NCBI GenBank assembly: GCA_046726955.1
Contig: JBKPBQ010000453.1
Coordinates: 1 to 9,942 of the forward strand
DNA: 9,942 nt
Source of the DNA: CAVPGH01 sp046726955
GTDB taxonomy: Bacteria; Acidobacteriota; Vicinamibacteria; Fen-336
Direction: 5' to 3'
Shown here piece after piece: positions 1 to 7,196 of the stretch (its first letter is position 1; each line of letters begins with the position of its first letter). The notes beneath the pieces are model-generated. The model was not told where the DNA came from. It ran no database searches and saw nothing but the letters and a program-made list of their open reading frames with translations. The translations under genes and the position numbers were made by a program.

Positions 1-684
1 CTCTTCGGCAGCTACGACTGGGACCTGCTGGGCCTCTCTCCCGCTGCCGTACGGGACCTGGTGGTGTTCTTCCTCGTCGAAGAGGACACGCCCGGTTTCC
101 TCCGGCTGCTCCAGCTCGGGGGAGTGTCCTACGTCGTCGCGCTGCACCGCGAGGGGCTCGAGGACCTCGAGCCCGTGGCGACGCTGGGAAGCCCGTACAC
201 GGACGCCGCCATCCGCGTCTACCGCGTGCCCGGCCGCCTGCCTCGCGCCTACGCCGTGGGCGGGGCGCGGATCGCGCAGGGGGCCGACGCGAGGGCGCTG
301 CTCGTGGATCCCGGCTTCGACCCGCATCGCGAGGTGGTGCTCGCGGCGGGCGCGCCCGCATCCGGCACGCCGTCCTTCACGAGCGACGTCCGGATCGCGT
401 CGTACCGTCCGGACCGTGTGCGCCTCGACGCCGAGCTGAGCGCGCCCGGCTTCGTGGTGCTGAGCGACGCCTACGATCCCGGCTGGGCGGCGACGGTGGA
501 CGGACGAAGAGCGCCGCTGCTGCGCGCGAACGAGGCCTTCCGGGCCGTGGAGGTCGGTCCCGGACGTCACGCGGTGGAGATGGTCTACCGGCCGCGCTCC
601 GTCCTGGTCGGGCTCTTCGCGGCTGCGCTCGGCGTTCTCGCCTTCGCGGGGTGGTGGTGGACGGATTTCCGGCGGGCGTGTTAG
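1..684 (+). CDS. YfhO-like polytopic membrane protein, C-terminal part (5' end outside window)
   Basis: The reading frame is open from base 1, so only the last 227 residues are present; the GTG at 61 is internal. Seen: a soluble region with the pattern 'GGVSYVVA' followed by a Tyr-rich and Pro-rich stretch (VYRVPGRLPRAYAV), then a beta-rich module with 'DAYDPGWAATVDG' and 'HAVEMVYRP', then one last hydrophobic segment (VLVGLFAAALGVLAFAGWWW). This order is the C-terminal signature of the YfhO family (Pfam YfhO), large multi-spanning GT-C-like membrane proteins; Bacillus YfhO is linked to GlcNAc modification of lipoteichoic acid. The same module recurs in the complete protein at 4253-6640, so the two are paralogues. 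It probably acts in the cytoplasmic membrane with the C-terminal domain outside. Function here is inferred from family only. The methyltransferase follows within 13 bp, implying one transcript. Confidence 0.8.
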   Translation, partial: LFGSYDWDLLGLSPAAVRDLVVFFLVEEDTPGFLRLLQLGGVSYVVALHREGLEDLEPVATLGSPYTDAAIRVYRVPGRLPRAYAVGGARIAQGADARALLVDPGFDPHREVVLAAGAPASGTPSFTSDVRIASYRPDRVRLDAELSAPGFVVLSDAYDPGWAATVDGRRAPLLRANEAFRAVEVGPGRHAVEMVYRPRSVLVGLFAAALGVLAFAGWWWTDFRRAC

Positions 685-697
685 GGTGCCGCGTTCG

Positions 698-1435
698 ATG
701 CTGGAAGGAAGGCAGGCCCGCGAGATCGAGCATCACCGCAGCATCGCGGACCGCGCCGAGATCATCTGGAACTGGGACAGCCCGTCGGGACGGCGACGGG
801 CTCGCCGGCGGTCCGAGTTGTTCGTGGAGCTCGCCGGGCTCCGACGCGGACGGCTCGCCCTGGAGCTCGGGTGCGGAACCGGGATCTTCCTGGAGCAGGT
901 CGCCGAGAGCGGCGCTGCCGTGCGCGGGCTCGACCTTTCGGTCGACCTGCTGGCTCGGGCGCGGCGACGTCTCGACGGGCGCGAGAACGTGCGGGTCCTC
1001 TGCGGGAACGCGGAGCGGATGCCGTTCCCCGACCGCGAGTTCGACGCCGTCTACGGCAGCTCCGTGCTGCACCACCTCGACCTCGGTCCCGCTCTCCGCG
1101 AGAGCCACCGTGTGCTCAAGCCGGGGGGCCGCGTCGTCTTCGCCGAGCCGAACATCTTCAACCCGCAAGTCGCGGTCATGTTCCACCTCGGCTTCACGAA
1201 GCGCTACTTCGGCGTCTCCCCCGACGAGATGGCCTTCTCGAGGTTCCGGGCGGAGGCCGCGCTCCGCGAGGCCGGCTTCGTGCAGATCCGCGTCGATCCC
1301 TTCGACTTCCTGCACCCCGCGACCCCCGCGCGGTGGCTGGACACCGTGGCCGCGCTGGGGCGGCGCCTGGAGACCGTCCCGCTCGTACGCGAGATCGCGG
1401 GCTCGCTGCTCATACAGGCCAGCCGGCCTGAATGA
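698..1435 (+). CDS. Class I SAM-dependent methyltransferase
   Basis: A 245-residue cytosolic protein with a standard Rossmann methyltransferase core. Numbered from the ATG at 698: motif I ELGCGTG at 56-62 binds SAM; the acidic residue ending strand beta-2 is D79 in GLDLS; NAERMPFPD at 104-112 is the motif II region; SSVLHHLD follows from about 121; and VLKPGGRVVFAEPN at 139-152 is the post-core motif. This is the Methyltransf_11/UbiE-like type, and the substrate cannot be told from sequence. A GTG at 686, one base after the previous stop, would add four residues. I prefer the ATG because AGGG at 683-686 lies 11 bases upstream of it. The stop overlaps the next start (ATGA at 1432-1435), so it is translationally coupled to the spermidine-synthase-like fusion. 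Lying between two YfhO-like genes, it may methylate a glycan or lipid carrier; that is inference. Confidence 0.88.
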   Translation: MLEGRQAREIEHHRSIADRAEIIWNWDSPSGRRRARRRSELFVELAGLRRGRLALELGCGTGIFLEQVAESGAAVRGLDLSVDLLARARRRLDGRENVRVLCGNAERMPFPDREFDAVYGSSVLHHLDLGPALRESHRVLKPGGRVVFAEPNIFNPQVAVMFHLGFTKRYFGVSPDEMAFSRFRAEAALREAGFVQIRVDPFDFLHPATPARWLDTVAALGRRLETVPLVREIAGSLLIQASRPE

Positions 1436-4260
1436 TCGCGCCCGTCCTCTACTCCGTCTTCTTCCTGTCGGGAGCGGCCGCGCTCATCTTCCAGAACCTG
1501 TGGTTCCGCCTGGCCGGCCTCACGTTCGGGAACAGCGTCTGGGCCTCGAGCCTCGTCCTCGCGAGCTTCATGGGCGGCCTCGCCGTCGGCAACGCTCTCG
1601 CCGCGCGGAGACGTGAGCGCGGCCGGAAGGCGCTCCGCCTCTACGCGTTCCTGGAGCTGCTCGTCGCCATCACCGGCAGCGGCATTGTGCTCCTCATCCC
1701 CTGGCTCTCGGGCGCGCTCGCTCCCGCCTTCCGCGCGCTCCTCGGCAGCCCGTGGCTCCTGAACCTGCTGCGCGCCGCCGCGGCCTTCCTGTTGATGCTC
1801 GTCCCCGCCACGGCCATGGGGGCGACGCTGCCCCTCGTCGTCACCGCGCTCGCCTCCCACCGCGAGGAGTTCGGCGAAACGCTCGGCCGCCTCTACGGAT
1901 GGAACACGCTGGGAGCGGTGGCGGGCACGCTGGGCGGCGAGATGGTGCTCGTCGATCGGCTCGGCCTCGCCGGCACAGGCTTCGCGGCGGCTCTGTTCAA
2001 CGTCGTGGCCTGCGCGGCCGCGCTCGCCCTTTCGCGGCAGCTGGGCGAGGAGGAGGCCGCTCCTCCGGCCGCCGCAGCGAGTGCTTTGCGACGCGCGCCG
2101 GCGCGCACGGCCTGGCGGCTCGGGGCCGCGGCCGCCTGCGGCGGGATCGTGCTCGCGCTGGAGGTCGTCTGGTTCCGCTTCCTCCAGCTCGAGATCTTCG
2201 GCACGAGCCAGACCTTCGCGTTCATGCTCGCTGTGGTGCTCGTCGGCATCGCGCTCGGAGGGTTCGTCGCCGGGCGGTGGTCGGCGGCGCGAGGCGACGC
2301 CCACCAGTGGCTGCCGGCGCTCGCGCTCGCCGCCGGCATCGCCACCGTCGTGAGCTACGCGCTCTTCCCCGACCGGCAGGAGCCGTGGGGGACGGAGGCC
2401 GCGCTCGCGACCTTCCGGCTCGCGCTCACGCTCATGCTGCCGACGTGCCTTCTGTCGGGTGTCGTCTTCACGCTGCTCGGAGCGGCGCTCAAGGAGGACC
2501 TCGAACGAGAGGCGCTCACCACGGGCGCCCTGACGCTCGCCAACACCGCGGGCGCGGTCGTCGGCTCGCTCGCCGCCGGCTTCTTCCTGCTGCCGCGCCT
2601 CGGCATCGAGCAGTCGCTCTTCCTGCTCTCCCTCGGGTATGGCGTCGTCGCCGGGGCGCTGTGGCTGGCGCGAAGCCGCCCGCTGCCGGCGCTCGAAGCG
2701 TGGACTCTGCGGGGTGCGGCGGCGCTCTTCGCGCTCGTGATGGCGCTCTTCCCGTTCGGCCTCCTCGAGAAGGTGCACGTCGCGCGCGTCGCCCGCCGCT
2801 TCGCCTCCGAGGGGTCGCGCCCCGTGGCGTTCCGCGAAGGCCTCACGGAGACGATCCTCTACCTGCGCCGCGACCTCCTCGGGGAGCCCGCGGGCTATCG
2901 CCTCGTGACCAACGGCTTCTCGATGTCGTCCACCGGCTTCAACAGCGAGCGCTACATGAAGCTCTTCGTGCTGCTCCCGCTCGCCCTCCAGCCCCGGGCG
3001 CGGTCGGCGCTCCTCGTGAGCTACGGCGTGGGGACGACGGCGAAGGCGCTGGTCGACGCGGCGCAGCTCGAGTCGATCGACGTCGTGGACATCTCCGCCG
3101 ACATCCTGCACATGGGCCGCATCGTCTTCCCTCCGCCGGCCACGCCGCCCCTCGACGACCCGCGCGTGCGCGTCCACGTCGAGGACGGCCGCTTCTTCCT
3201 GCTCACCGCCGGCCGCCACTTCGACCTCATCACCGCCGAGCCTCCCCCGCCCCGCAACGCGGGGATCGTGAACCTCTACTCGCAGGAGTACTTCGACCTC
3301 GTGCGCGCCCGGCTCGCCGAGGGCGGCATCGCCACCCACTGGCTGCCCGTGACCGATCTCGGCCGATCTACGACGCTCGCGATCGTCAAGGGCTTCTGCA
3401 ACGCGTTCCCGGACTGCTCGCTGTGGAACGCCGCCAGCCTCAACTGGATGCTCGTGGGCACGCGCGACGCGCGCGGACCCGTGAGCGCTTCGGCGTTCTC
3501 CCGGCTCTGGCAAGACCCCCGGATGGCGAAGACGCTGCGCGACATCGCCCTGGAGACGCCCTCGCACCTGGGCTCGATCTTCCTCGCGGACGCGGAGGAC
3601 CTGCGCGGCCTGACCGCGGAGTCGTCCGCGCTCGTGGACGACTTCCCGCGGCGGATCTCGCCCGAAGCGCCCACCCTCGACGAGATCCGCTACTACGACG
3701 CTTTCGTGGACGCGCGGGCGGCGCGGGAGAGGTTCGCCCGCAGCGGCTTCGTCCGCGCGCTCTGGCCGGAGGAGCTCGTCTCCCCCACGCTCGCGCGCTT
3801 CGAGGAGCAGCGGGTCGTGAACGACAACCACGTGGGGACGAGCCGCGTCCCCGTGAGCGCGCGCTTCCCCGCGCTCTACGACGCGCTCGTGCACACGTCC
3901 TCGCGCACCCTGCCCCTGCTGCTGGCCGGGAGCGACCCCCACGAGCAGGCGGCTCTGGACCGCGCGGTGGCGCGCGGCGAGGCGGGGTCGCTCGTGGACT
4001 TCCTGCTGGGCGTCCGCGCCCTTTCCGAGCGCGACTACGCGGCGGCGGCGCGCCGGTTCGACCGGGTGGCGGAGGAGGAGCCGGGCTTCACCGACATCGC
4101 GCGCTTCCGGGGAATCGCACTCTGCATCGGAGGCGACGCGCCCAGAGGTACGGCCGCGGTGGCGGAGGCGCGCCAGAGCCTTCGCGCGGAAGACCCGCAG
4201 TCCACGTTCTGGTCGGGCCTGGAAGACGCGTGCCGCGCGGGGAGGCCGCCTCGTGGCTGA
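1432..4260 (+). CDS. Fused MFS-like membrane / spermidine-synthase-like protein
   Basis: A 942-residue protein. Residues 1 to about 440 are strongly hydrophobic with roughly 12 membrane segments. They begin with the signature of fused MFS/spermidine synthase proteins (YSVFFLSGAAALIFQ, then VLASFMGGLAVGNALAARR), and an Ala/Pro-rich linker lies near 205-230. From about 455 a soluble spermidine-synthase-like Rossmann domain follows: SYGVGTT at 530-536 replaces the GGGDGG loop, D553 ends beta-2, EDGRFF is at 584-589, and TAEPPPP at 601-607 sits where aminopropyltransferases carry the catalytic D-S-T-D-P-type motif. The tail (about 860-920) has helical repeat character resembling a TPR. The loss of the usual acidic catalytic residues argues against true spermidine synthesis, so the domain may bind a SAM-like nucleotide for another reaction. 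Its start overlaps the methyltransferase stop and lacks a good Shine-Dalgarno. The next gene starts inside its end. Confidence 0.85.
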   Translation: MIAPVLYSVFFLSGAAALIFQNLWFRLAGLTFGNSVWASSLVLASFMGGLAVGNALAARRRERGRKALRLYAFLELLVAITGSGIVLLIPWLSGALAPAFRALLGSPWLLNLLRAAAAFLLMLVPATAMGATLPLVVTALASHREEFGETLGRLYGWNTLGAVAGTLGGEMVLVDRLGLAGTGFAAALFNVVACAAALALSRQLGEEEAAPPAAAASALRRAPARTAWRLGAAAACGGIVLALEVVWFRFLQLEIFGTSQTFAFMLAVVLVGIALGGFVAGRWSAARGDAHQWLPALALAAGIATVVSYALFPDRQEPWGTEAALATFRLALTLMLPTCLLSGVVFTLLGAALKEDLEREALTTGALTLANTAGAVVGSLAAGFFLLPRLGIEQSLFLLSLGYGVVAGALWLARSRPLPALEAWTLRGAAALFALVMALFPFGLLEKVHVARVARRFASEGSRPVAFREGLTETILYLRRDLLGEPAGYRLVTNGFSMSSTGFNSERYMKLFVLLPLALQPRARSALLVSYGVGTTAKALVDAAQLESIDVVDISADILHMGRIVFPPPATPPLDDPRVRVHVEDGRFFLLTAGRHFDLITAEPPPPRNAGIVNLYSQEYFDLVRARLAEGGIATHWLPVTDLGRSTTLAIVKGFCNAFPDCSLWNAASLNWMLVGTRDARGPVSASAFSRLWQDPRMAKTLRDIALETPSHLGSIFLADAEDLRGLTAESSALVDDFPRRISPEAPTLDEIRYYDAFVDARAARERFARSGFVRALWPEELVSPTLARFEEQRVVNDNHVGTSRVPVSARFPALYDALVHTSSRTLPLLLAGSDPHEQAALDRAVARGEAGSLVDFLLGVRALSERDYAAAARRFDRVAEEEPGFTDIARFRGIALCIGGDAPRGTAAVAEARQSLRAEDPQSTFWSGLEDACRAGRPPRG
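4241..4245 (+). promoter_or_regulatory. Shine-Dalgarno site deciding the GTG start of the second YfhO-like gene
   Basis: GGAGG sits seven bases before the GTG at 4253. This supports a GTG start that overlaps the preceding stop codon (4258-4260) by eight bases, rather than a later internal start. Confidence 0.65.
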
Positions 4261-6640
4261 GCGCCCGCCCCTCGCGGAGAGAGGGGGCGTCCTCGCCGCC
4301 GTCGTCGCTGCGCTCGCTTTCCTTCCCTTCGCGGCCGGGGTCCTCCTCGGCCGGTGCTTCTACTACCGCGACCTCGTGGTCGCGTTCTTCCCGCTCCGTC
4401 GGTTCGGGGTGGACGGGCTGCTCCGCGGGGAGGTGCCGTTCTGGAACCCGTACGTGCACGAGGGCGAGCCGCTCTCGATGCCCGCGATTTCCTACCCGCC
4501 CGACCTCCTGCAGCTCCTCGTCCCCGACGAGCGGGGCTTCTCCCTGCTCCTGGCCCTGCACGTGCCCCTCGCCGCCCTCACGTTTCTCCGCCTGGGACGC
4601 CGCCTCGGCTTTTCGCCGCTCGCCGCCGCGGGCGCGGCCCTCGTCTACAGCCTGGGCGGCTTCACCCTGTCGTGCTTGAACCTCTACGTGTACCTGCTGG
4701 CGGCAGCCTGGGCGCCCCTCGTCGTGATCGGCGTCCTGCACGCGTCGGACGGAGGCGGACGGAGGCTGGCCGTGGGGGCGCTCCTCACCGCGGTCGGGAT
4801 CTCGACGCTGGGCATGGAGATCGTGCTGCAGGCGCTCGTGATCGGGCTCGTCCTTTGCTGGCGAGCGCGGCAGCCCGCGCGCGTCGTGCACGCGGCCGGC
4901 ATGCTGGCCCTGGCCTGCGGGCTCACGGCCCCCCTCCTGCTCTTCCTCCGGGATGTCGTGCCGCAGAGCGGCCGCGCCGGCGGGATGCCGGTGGACGTCG
5001 TCCTCGCCTATTCCGTCCACCCGCTGTCGCTGGTCCAGGTTGTCGTGCAGCGGTTCTTCGGAGACCTCTCCGACCTTCCGCGAAGCTGGTGGGGACAGAA
5101 CTTCTTCCCGAGCGGCTATCCGTACTTCCAGAGCCTCTACCTCGGCGCCGCCGTGCTCGCCCTCGCCGTCGTCGGCGCGACGCAGCCGACGGCCTGGCGG
5201 TGGCGGATGTCGGCGCTCGCCGCTCTCGCCCTCGTGGTCGCCCTCGGCTACTGGGGCGGCCTCTCTCCGATCGTCGCGCTCCACCCGGCACTGCGGATGC
5301 TGCGCTTCCCGGTCAAGGCGTTCTTCACCGTGCACGTCGCCGTCTCGCTCTTCGCGGGAATCGGCGTGCAGGCCCTCGCGTCGGGCAGCGAAGGCGCCTG
5401 GCGGCGGCTCACCGTGATCGCCTCCAGCGCGGGAGCCGTCCTCGTTCTCGCCCACCTCGTGCCGGTGGTCGTCCCGGGAACGTATCGATGGTTCCTGGAG
5501 GGCTTCCTTCCCCCGGGACGCACGTGGCCCGCGATGGCGGAGACGGGAACGCTCGTCATCCGAGACGCCGGGCGCGGGGGCGCCTTCGCCCTCCTCGCGG
5601 GCCTCGTCGCGCTCGCGGTGACGCGCGGCCGCGCTTCCGCGCTCTTCGGCACGCTCGCGACACTCGGCCTCGTCGCCGGCGACCTCCTGAGCGCCGGAGC
5701 GTCCGTGAACTCGATGGTCACGCCGGCCTTCTACCGCCGCTCGCCGGAAGTGACGGACGCGCTTCCGGTGCTGCGCTCCCGAGGGCGCACCTTCACGTGC
5801 GAGCCCCACGACAGCCTGACGTTCTCCCAGGCCGTCGCCGACCGCGCGCGCGACCGCCGGCCGCTCGATCCCTGGAGCTACGGTGTCCTCCTGGAGATGC
5901 TCTACCCCGACACGAACGTCCCCGCCGGCGTGCCCACGGCCTACGGAGTGGACCACACGCGGTTCTACTCGCGCTCGCGGGTCTTCACGCGCGGGGAGGC
6001 GGATTGCCACCCGTTCCTGGCGATCGCAGACCGCCTGCGGCGCGCCGGCGTCGCGCGAGTGCTGAGCCTCGATCCGCTCGACGACCCGGCGCTCACGCTC
6101 GAGGCGGAGATGCGGCCACCGTCCCTCGATCCCCTGGTCCTCCACGTCTACGCGTTGCAGGGAGCGCTGCCCCTGCGCAGCGTGGCCTCGGCGGTGCGGA
6201 CGGCCGCAGACGCCGAGAGCGTCGAGGCCCGCGCCGATCTCCCCTTCCTCCAGTCGGGCGGCACGGTGCTCGAGGACGCCGGTCCCGAGGTCACGGACGT
6301 GCGGGGAAACGTCGAGACTCTCGACGAGTCGCCGGGCCGGGTGCGGCTCGTCGTCTCGGCCTCCGGCCCCACGGGGGTCGTCGTCCGTGACTCCTTCGTT
6401 CCGGGATGGACCGCTCGCGTGAACGGCGAGCCCGCGCCGATCAGCCGGGCCGACGGACGTCACCTCGCGGTCCGCGTGCCCGCCGGCCGGAGCGAGGTCT
6501 CGCTCCGCTACGTCCCTCCCCACCTGCGACCGGGGCTGCTGCTCACGGCGGCGAGCGCCGTCATCGCGGCGGGACTCTGGGGATGGGGCGGGGCGTTGCG
6601 GCGGAGTGCGAGCCCCCGAACGGAACAGCCGCGCCCCTGA
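4253..6640 (+). CDS. YfhO-like polytopic membrane protein (complete)
   Basis: A 795-residue integral membrane protein starting at a GTG with a strong Shine-Dalgarno. Seen: a first membrane segment at about 12-33; an external loop with Y38-R39-D40 and a G-E-V-P-F-W-N-P motif ending at residue 66; many hydrophobic segments up to about residue 480; a soluble extracytoplasmic region; a beta-rich C-terminal module containing PGWTARVNGEPAP (P717, G718, W719); and a final membrane helix (about 755-780). The Arg-Asp loop and WNP motif followed by repeated helices are typical of YfhO/GT-C-fold proteins, where the early loop acid is thought to act in sugar transfer from a polyprenyl carrier. Length is close to Bacillus YfhO (about 860). 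It is a paralogue of the truncated protein at the window start. The expected role is glycosylation or export of a surface polymer; donor and acceptor are unknown. It is the last gene of the plus-strand block. Confidence 0.82.
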   Translation: MAERPPLAERGGVLAAVVAALAFLPFAAGVLLGRCFYYRDLVVAFFPLRRFGVDGLLRGEVPFWNPYVHEGEPLSMPAISYPPDLLQLLVPDERGFSLLLALHVPLAALTFLRLGRRLGFSPLAAAGAALVYSLGGFTLSCLNLYVYLLAAAWAPLVVIGVLHASDGGGRRLAVGALLTAVGISTLGMEIVLQALVIGLVLCWRARQPARVVHAAGMLALACGLTAPLLLFLRDVVPQSGRAGGMPVDVVLAYSVHPLSLVQVVVQRFFGDLSDLPRSWWGQNFFPSGYPYFQSLYLGAAVLALAVVGATQPTAWRWRMSALAALALVVALGYWGGLSPIVALHPALRMLRFPVKAFFTVHVAVSLFAGIGVQALASGSEGAWRRLTVIASSAGAVLVLAHLVPVVVPGTYRWFLEGFLPPGRTWPAMAETGTLVIRDAGRGGAFALLAGLVALAVTRGRASALFGTLATLGLVAGDLLSAGASVNSMVTPAFYRRSPEVTDALPVLRSRGRTFTCEPHDSLTFSQAVADRARDRRPLDPWSYGVLLEMLYPDTNVPAGVPTAYGVDHTRFYSRSRVFTRGEADCHPFLAIADRLRRAGVARVLSLDPLDDPALTLEAEMRPPSLDPLVLHVYALQGALPLRSVASAVRTAADAESVEARADLPFLQSGGTVLEDAGPEVTDVRGNVETLDESPGRVRLVVSASGPTGVVVRDSFVPGWTARVNGEPAPISRADGRHLAVRVPAGRSEVSLRYVPPHLRPGLLLTAASAVIAAGLWGWGGALRRSASPRTEQPRP

Positions 6641-6644
6641 CGGG

Positions 6645-7196
6645 TCAGCGGCGGGCGGCGGGCTTCGCGGGCGTAGGCGGCTTGAACAGCTCGCCGAGGC
6701 GGATGGGGTCGGCCTGGCCGAGGTTCACGTCCTCGATCTTGCCCCCGCCGACGACGCGCACGGTCAAGGGCACGCGGCGGACGTTGATGCTGTCCAGGAA
6801 CCCGCGCCCCGGCGAGCGCACGACGGGAAAGGAGACGGGCGTCGTGTAGAAGAAGCCCGGGGGCTCCTGGTCCATGATCACCCCGACCACCTCGAGCCCG
6901 GGGTCCTTCCGCTCCATCATCCGGTTCCACTCGGGGATCATCTTGTGGCAGGCCGGACAGCCGGGCAGGAAGAAGAGGAGGACGGTGGTCGTGCCCTTCT
7001 CGAACCCGAGCCACCGGGCCTTGCCGTCCACACCCATCGCCTCGAACGGCATGATGGTGTCGCCCACGGAGGGCGACTGGGCGGGGCTCGCGGCGGGCGA
7101 AGGCGCCGCCTGGGCGCCGGGTCCGCCCGCCGCCGCGGGAAGCGCTTGGACGGCGACGAGAGCGAGCACGGCCAGCATACGCGGGGCGAGGGTCAT
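6645..7196 (-). CDS. Exported thioredoxin-fold (TlpA/redoxin-like) protein with CPAC active site
   Basis: A 183-residue protein counted from the ATG at 7196. Residues 1-23 form a Sec signal peptide (MTLAPRMLAVLALVAVQALP, then AAAG as the likely cleavage region). A flexible Ala/Pro/Ser-rich linker follows to about 43, then a thioredoxin fold. The active site is C80-P-A-C83 after the strand TVLLFFLPG, and the cis-proline is P143 in RRVPLTV. An extracytoplasmic thiol-disulfide reductase or oxidase role is expected; the partner is unknown. A longer start at 7223 is possible, but the ATG at 7196 forms an ATGA overlap with the upstream stop, places the signal peptide at the N-terminus, and has GGAGG at 7214-7210. 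It is the last gene of the minus-strand block and could service disulfides in an exported substrate of the ABC transporter (inference). Its stop lies 4 bp from the stop of the convergent gene. Confidence 0.85.
   Translation of the reverse strand: MTLAPRMLAVLALVAVQALPAAAGGPGAQAAPSPAASPAQSPSVGDTIMPFEAMGVDGKARWLGFEKGTTTVLLFFLPGCPACHKMIPEWNRMMERKDPGLEVVGVIMDQEPPGFFYTTPVSFPVVRSPGRGFLDSINVRRVPLTVRVVGGGKIEDVNLGQADPIRLGELFKPPTPAKPAARR

Noticed and set aside
2900..3400. Calling the fusion gene speE (true spermidine synthase)
   Set aside because: Key acidic residues of the aminopropyltransferase loops are replaced and the protein is a large membrane fusion, so a plain enzyme name would overstate what is seen.
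1204..3942. Very long minus-strand open frame (912 codons) opposite the MFS/spermidine-synthase-like gene
   Set aside because: Its product is dominated by Arg, Glu, Gly, Ala and His with no domain or membrane pattern, which is typical of the antisense frame of a GC-rich gene. The plus-strand frame has clear membrane and Rossmann motifs.
1752..4679. Long plus-strand open frame (975 codons) in a second frame across two genes
   Set aside because: It is Arg/Pro/Ala-rich low-complexity sequence produced by a GC-rich shadow frame. It crosses the stop/start junction at 4253-4260, where both real genes have good supporting signals.
4088..6523. Long minus-strand open frame (811 codons) opposite the complete YfhO-like gene
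   Set aside because: It has the same low-complexity charged composition and spans the junction of two well-supported plus-strand genes; no recognisable motif.
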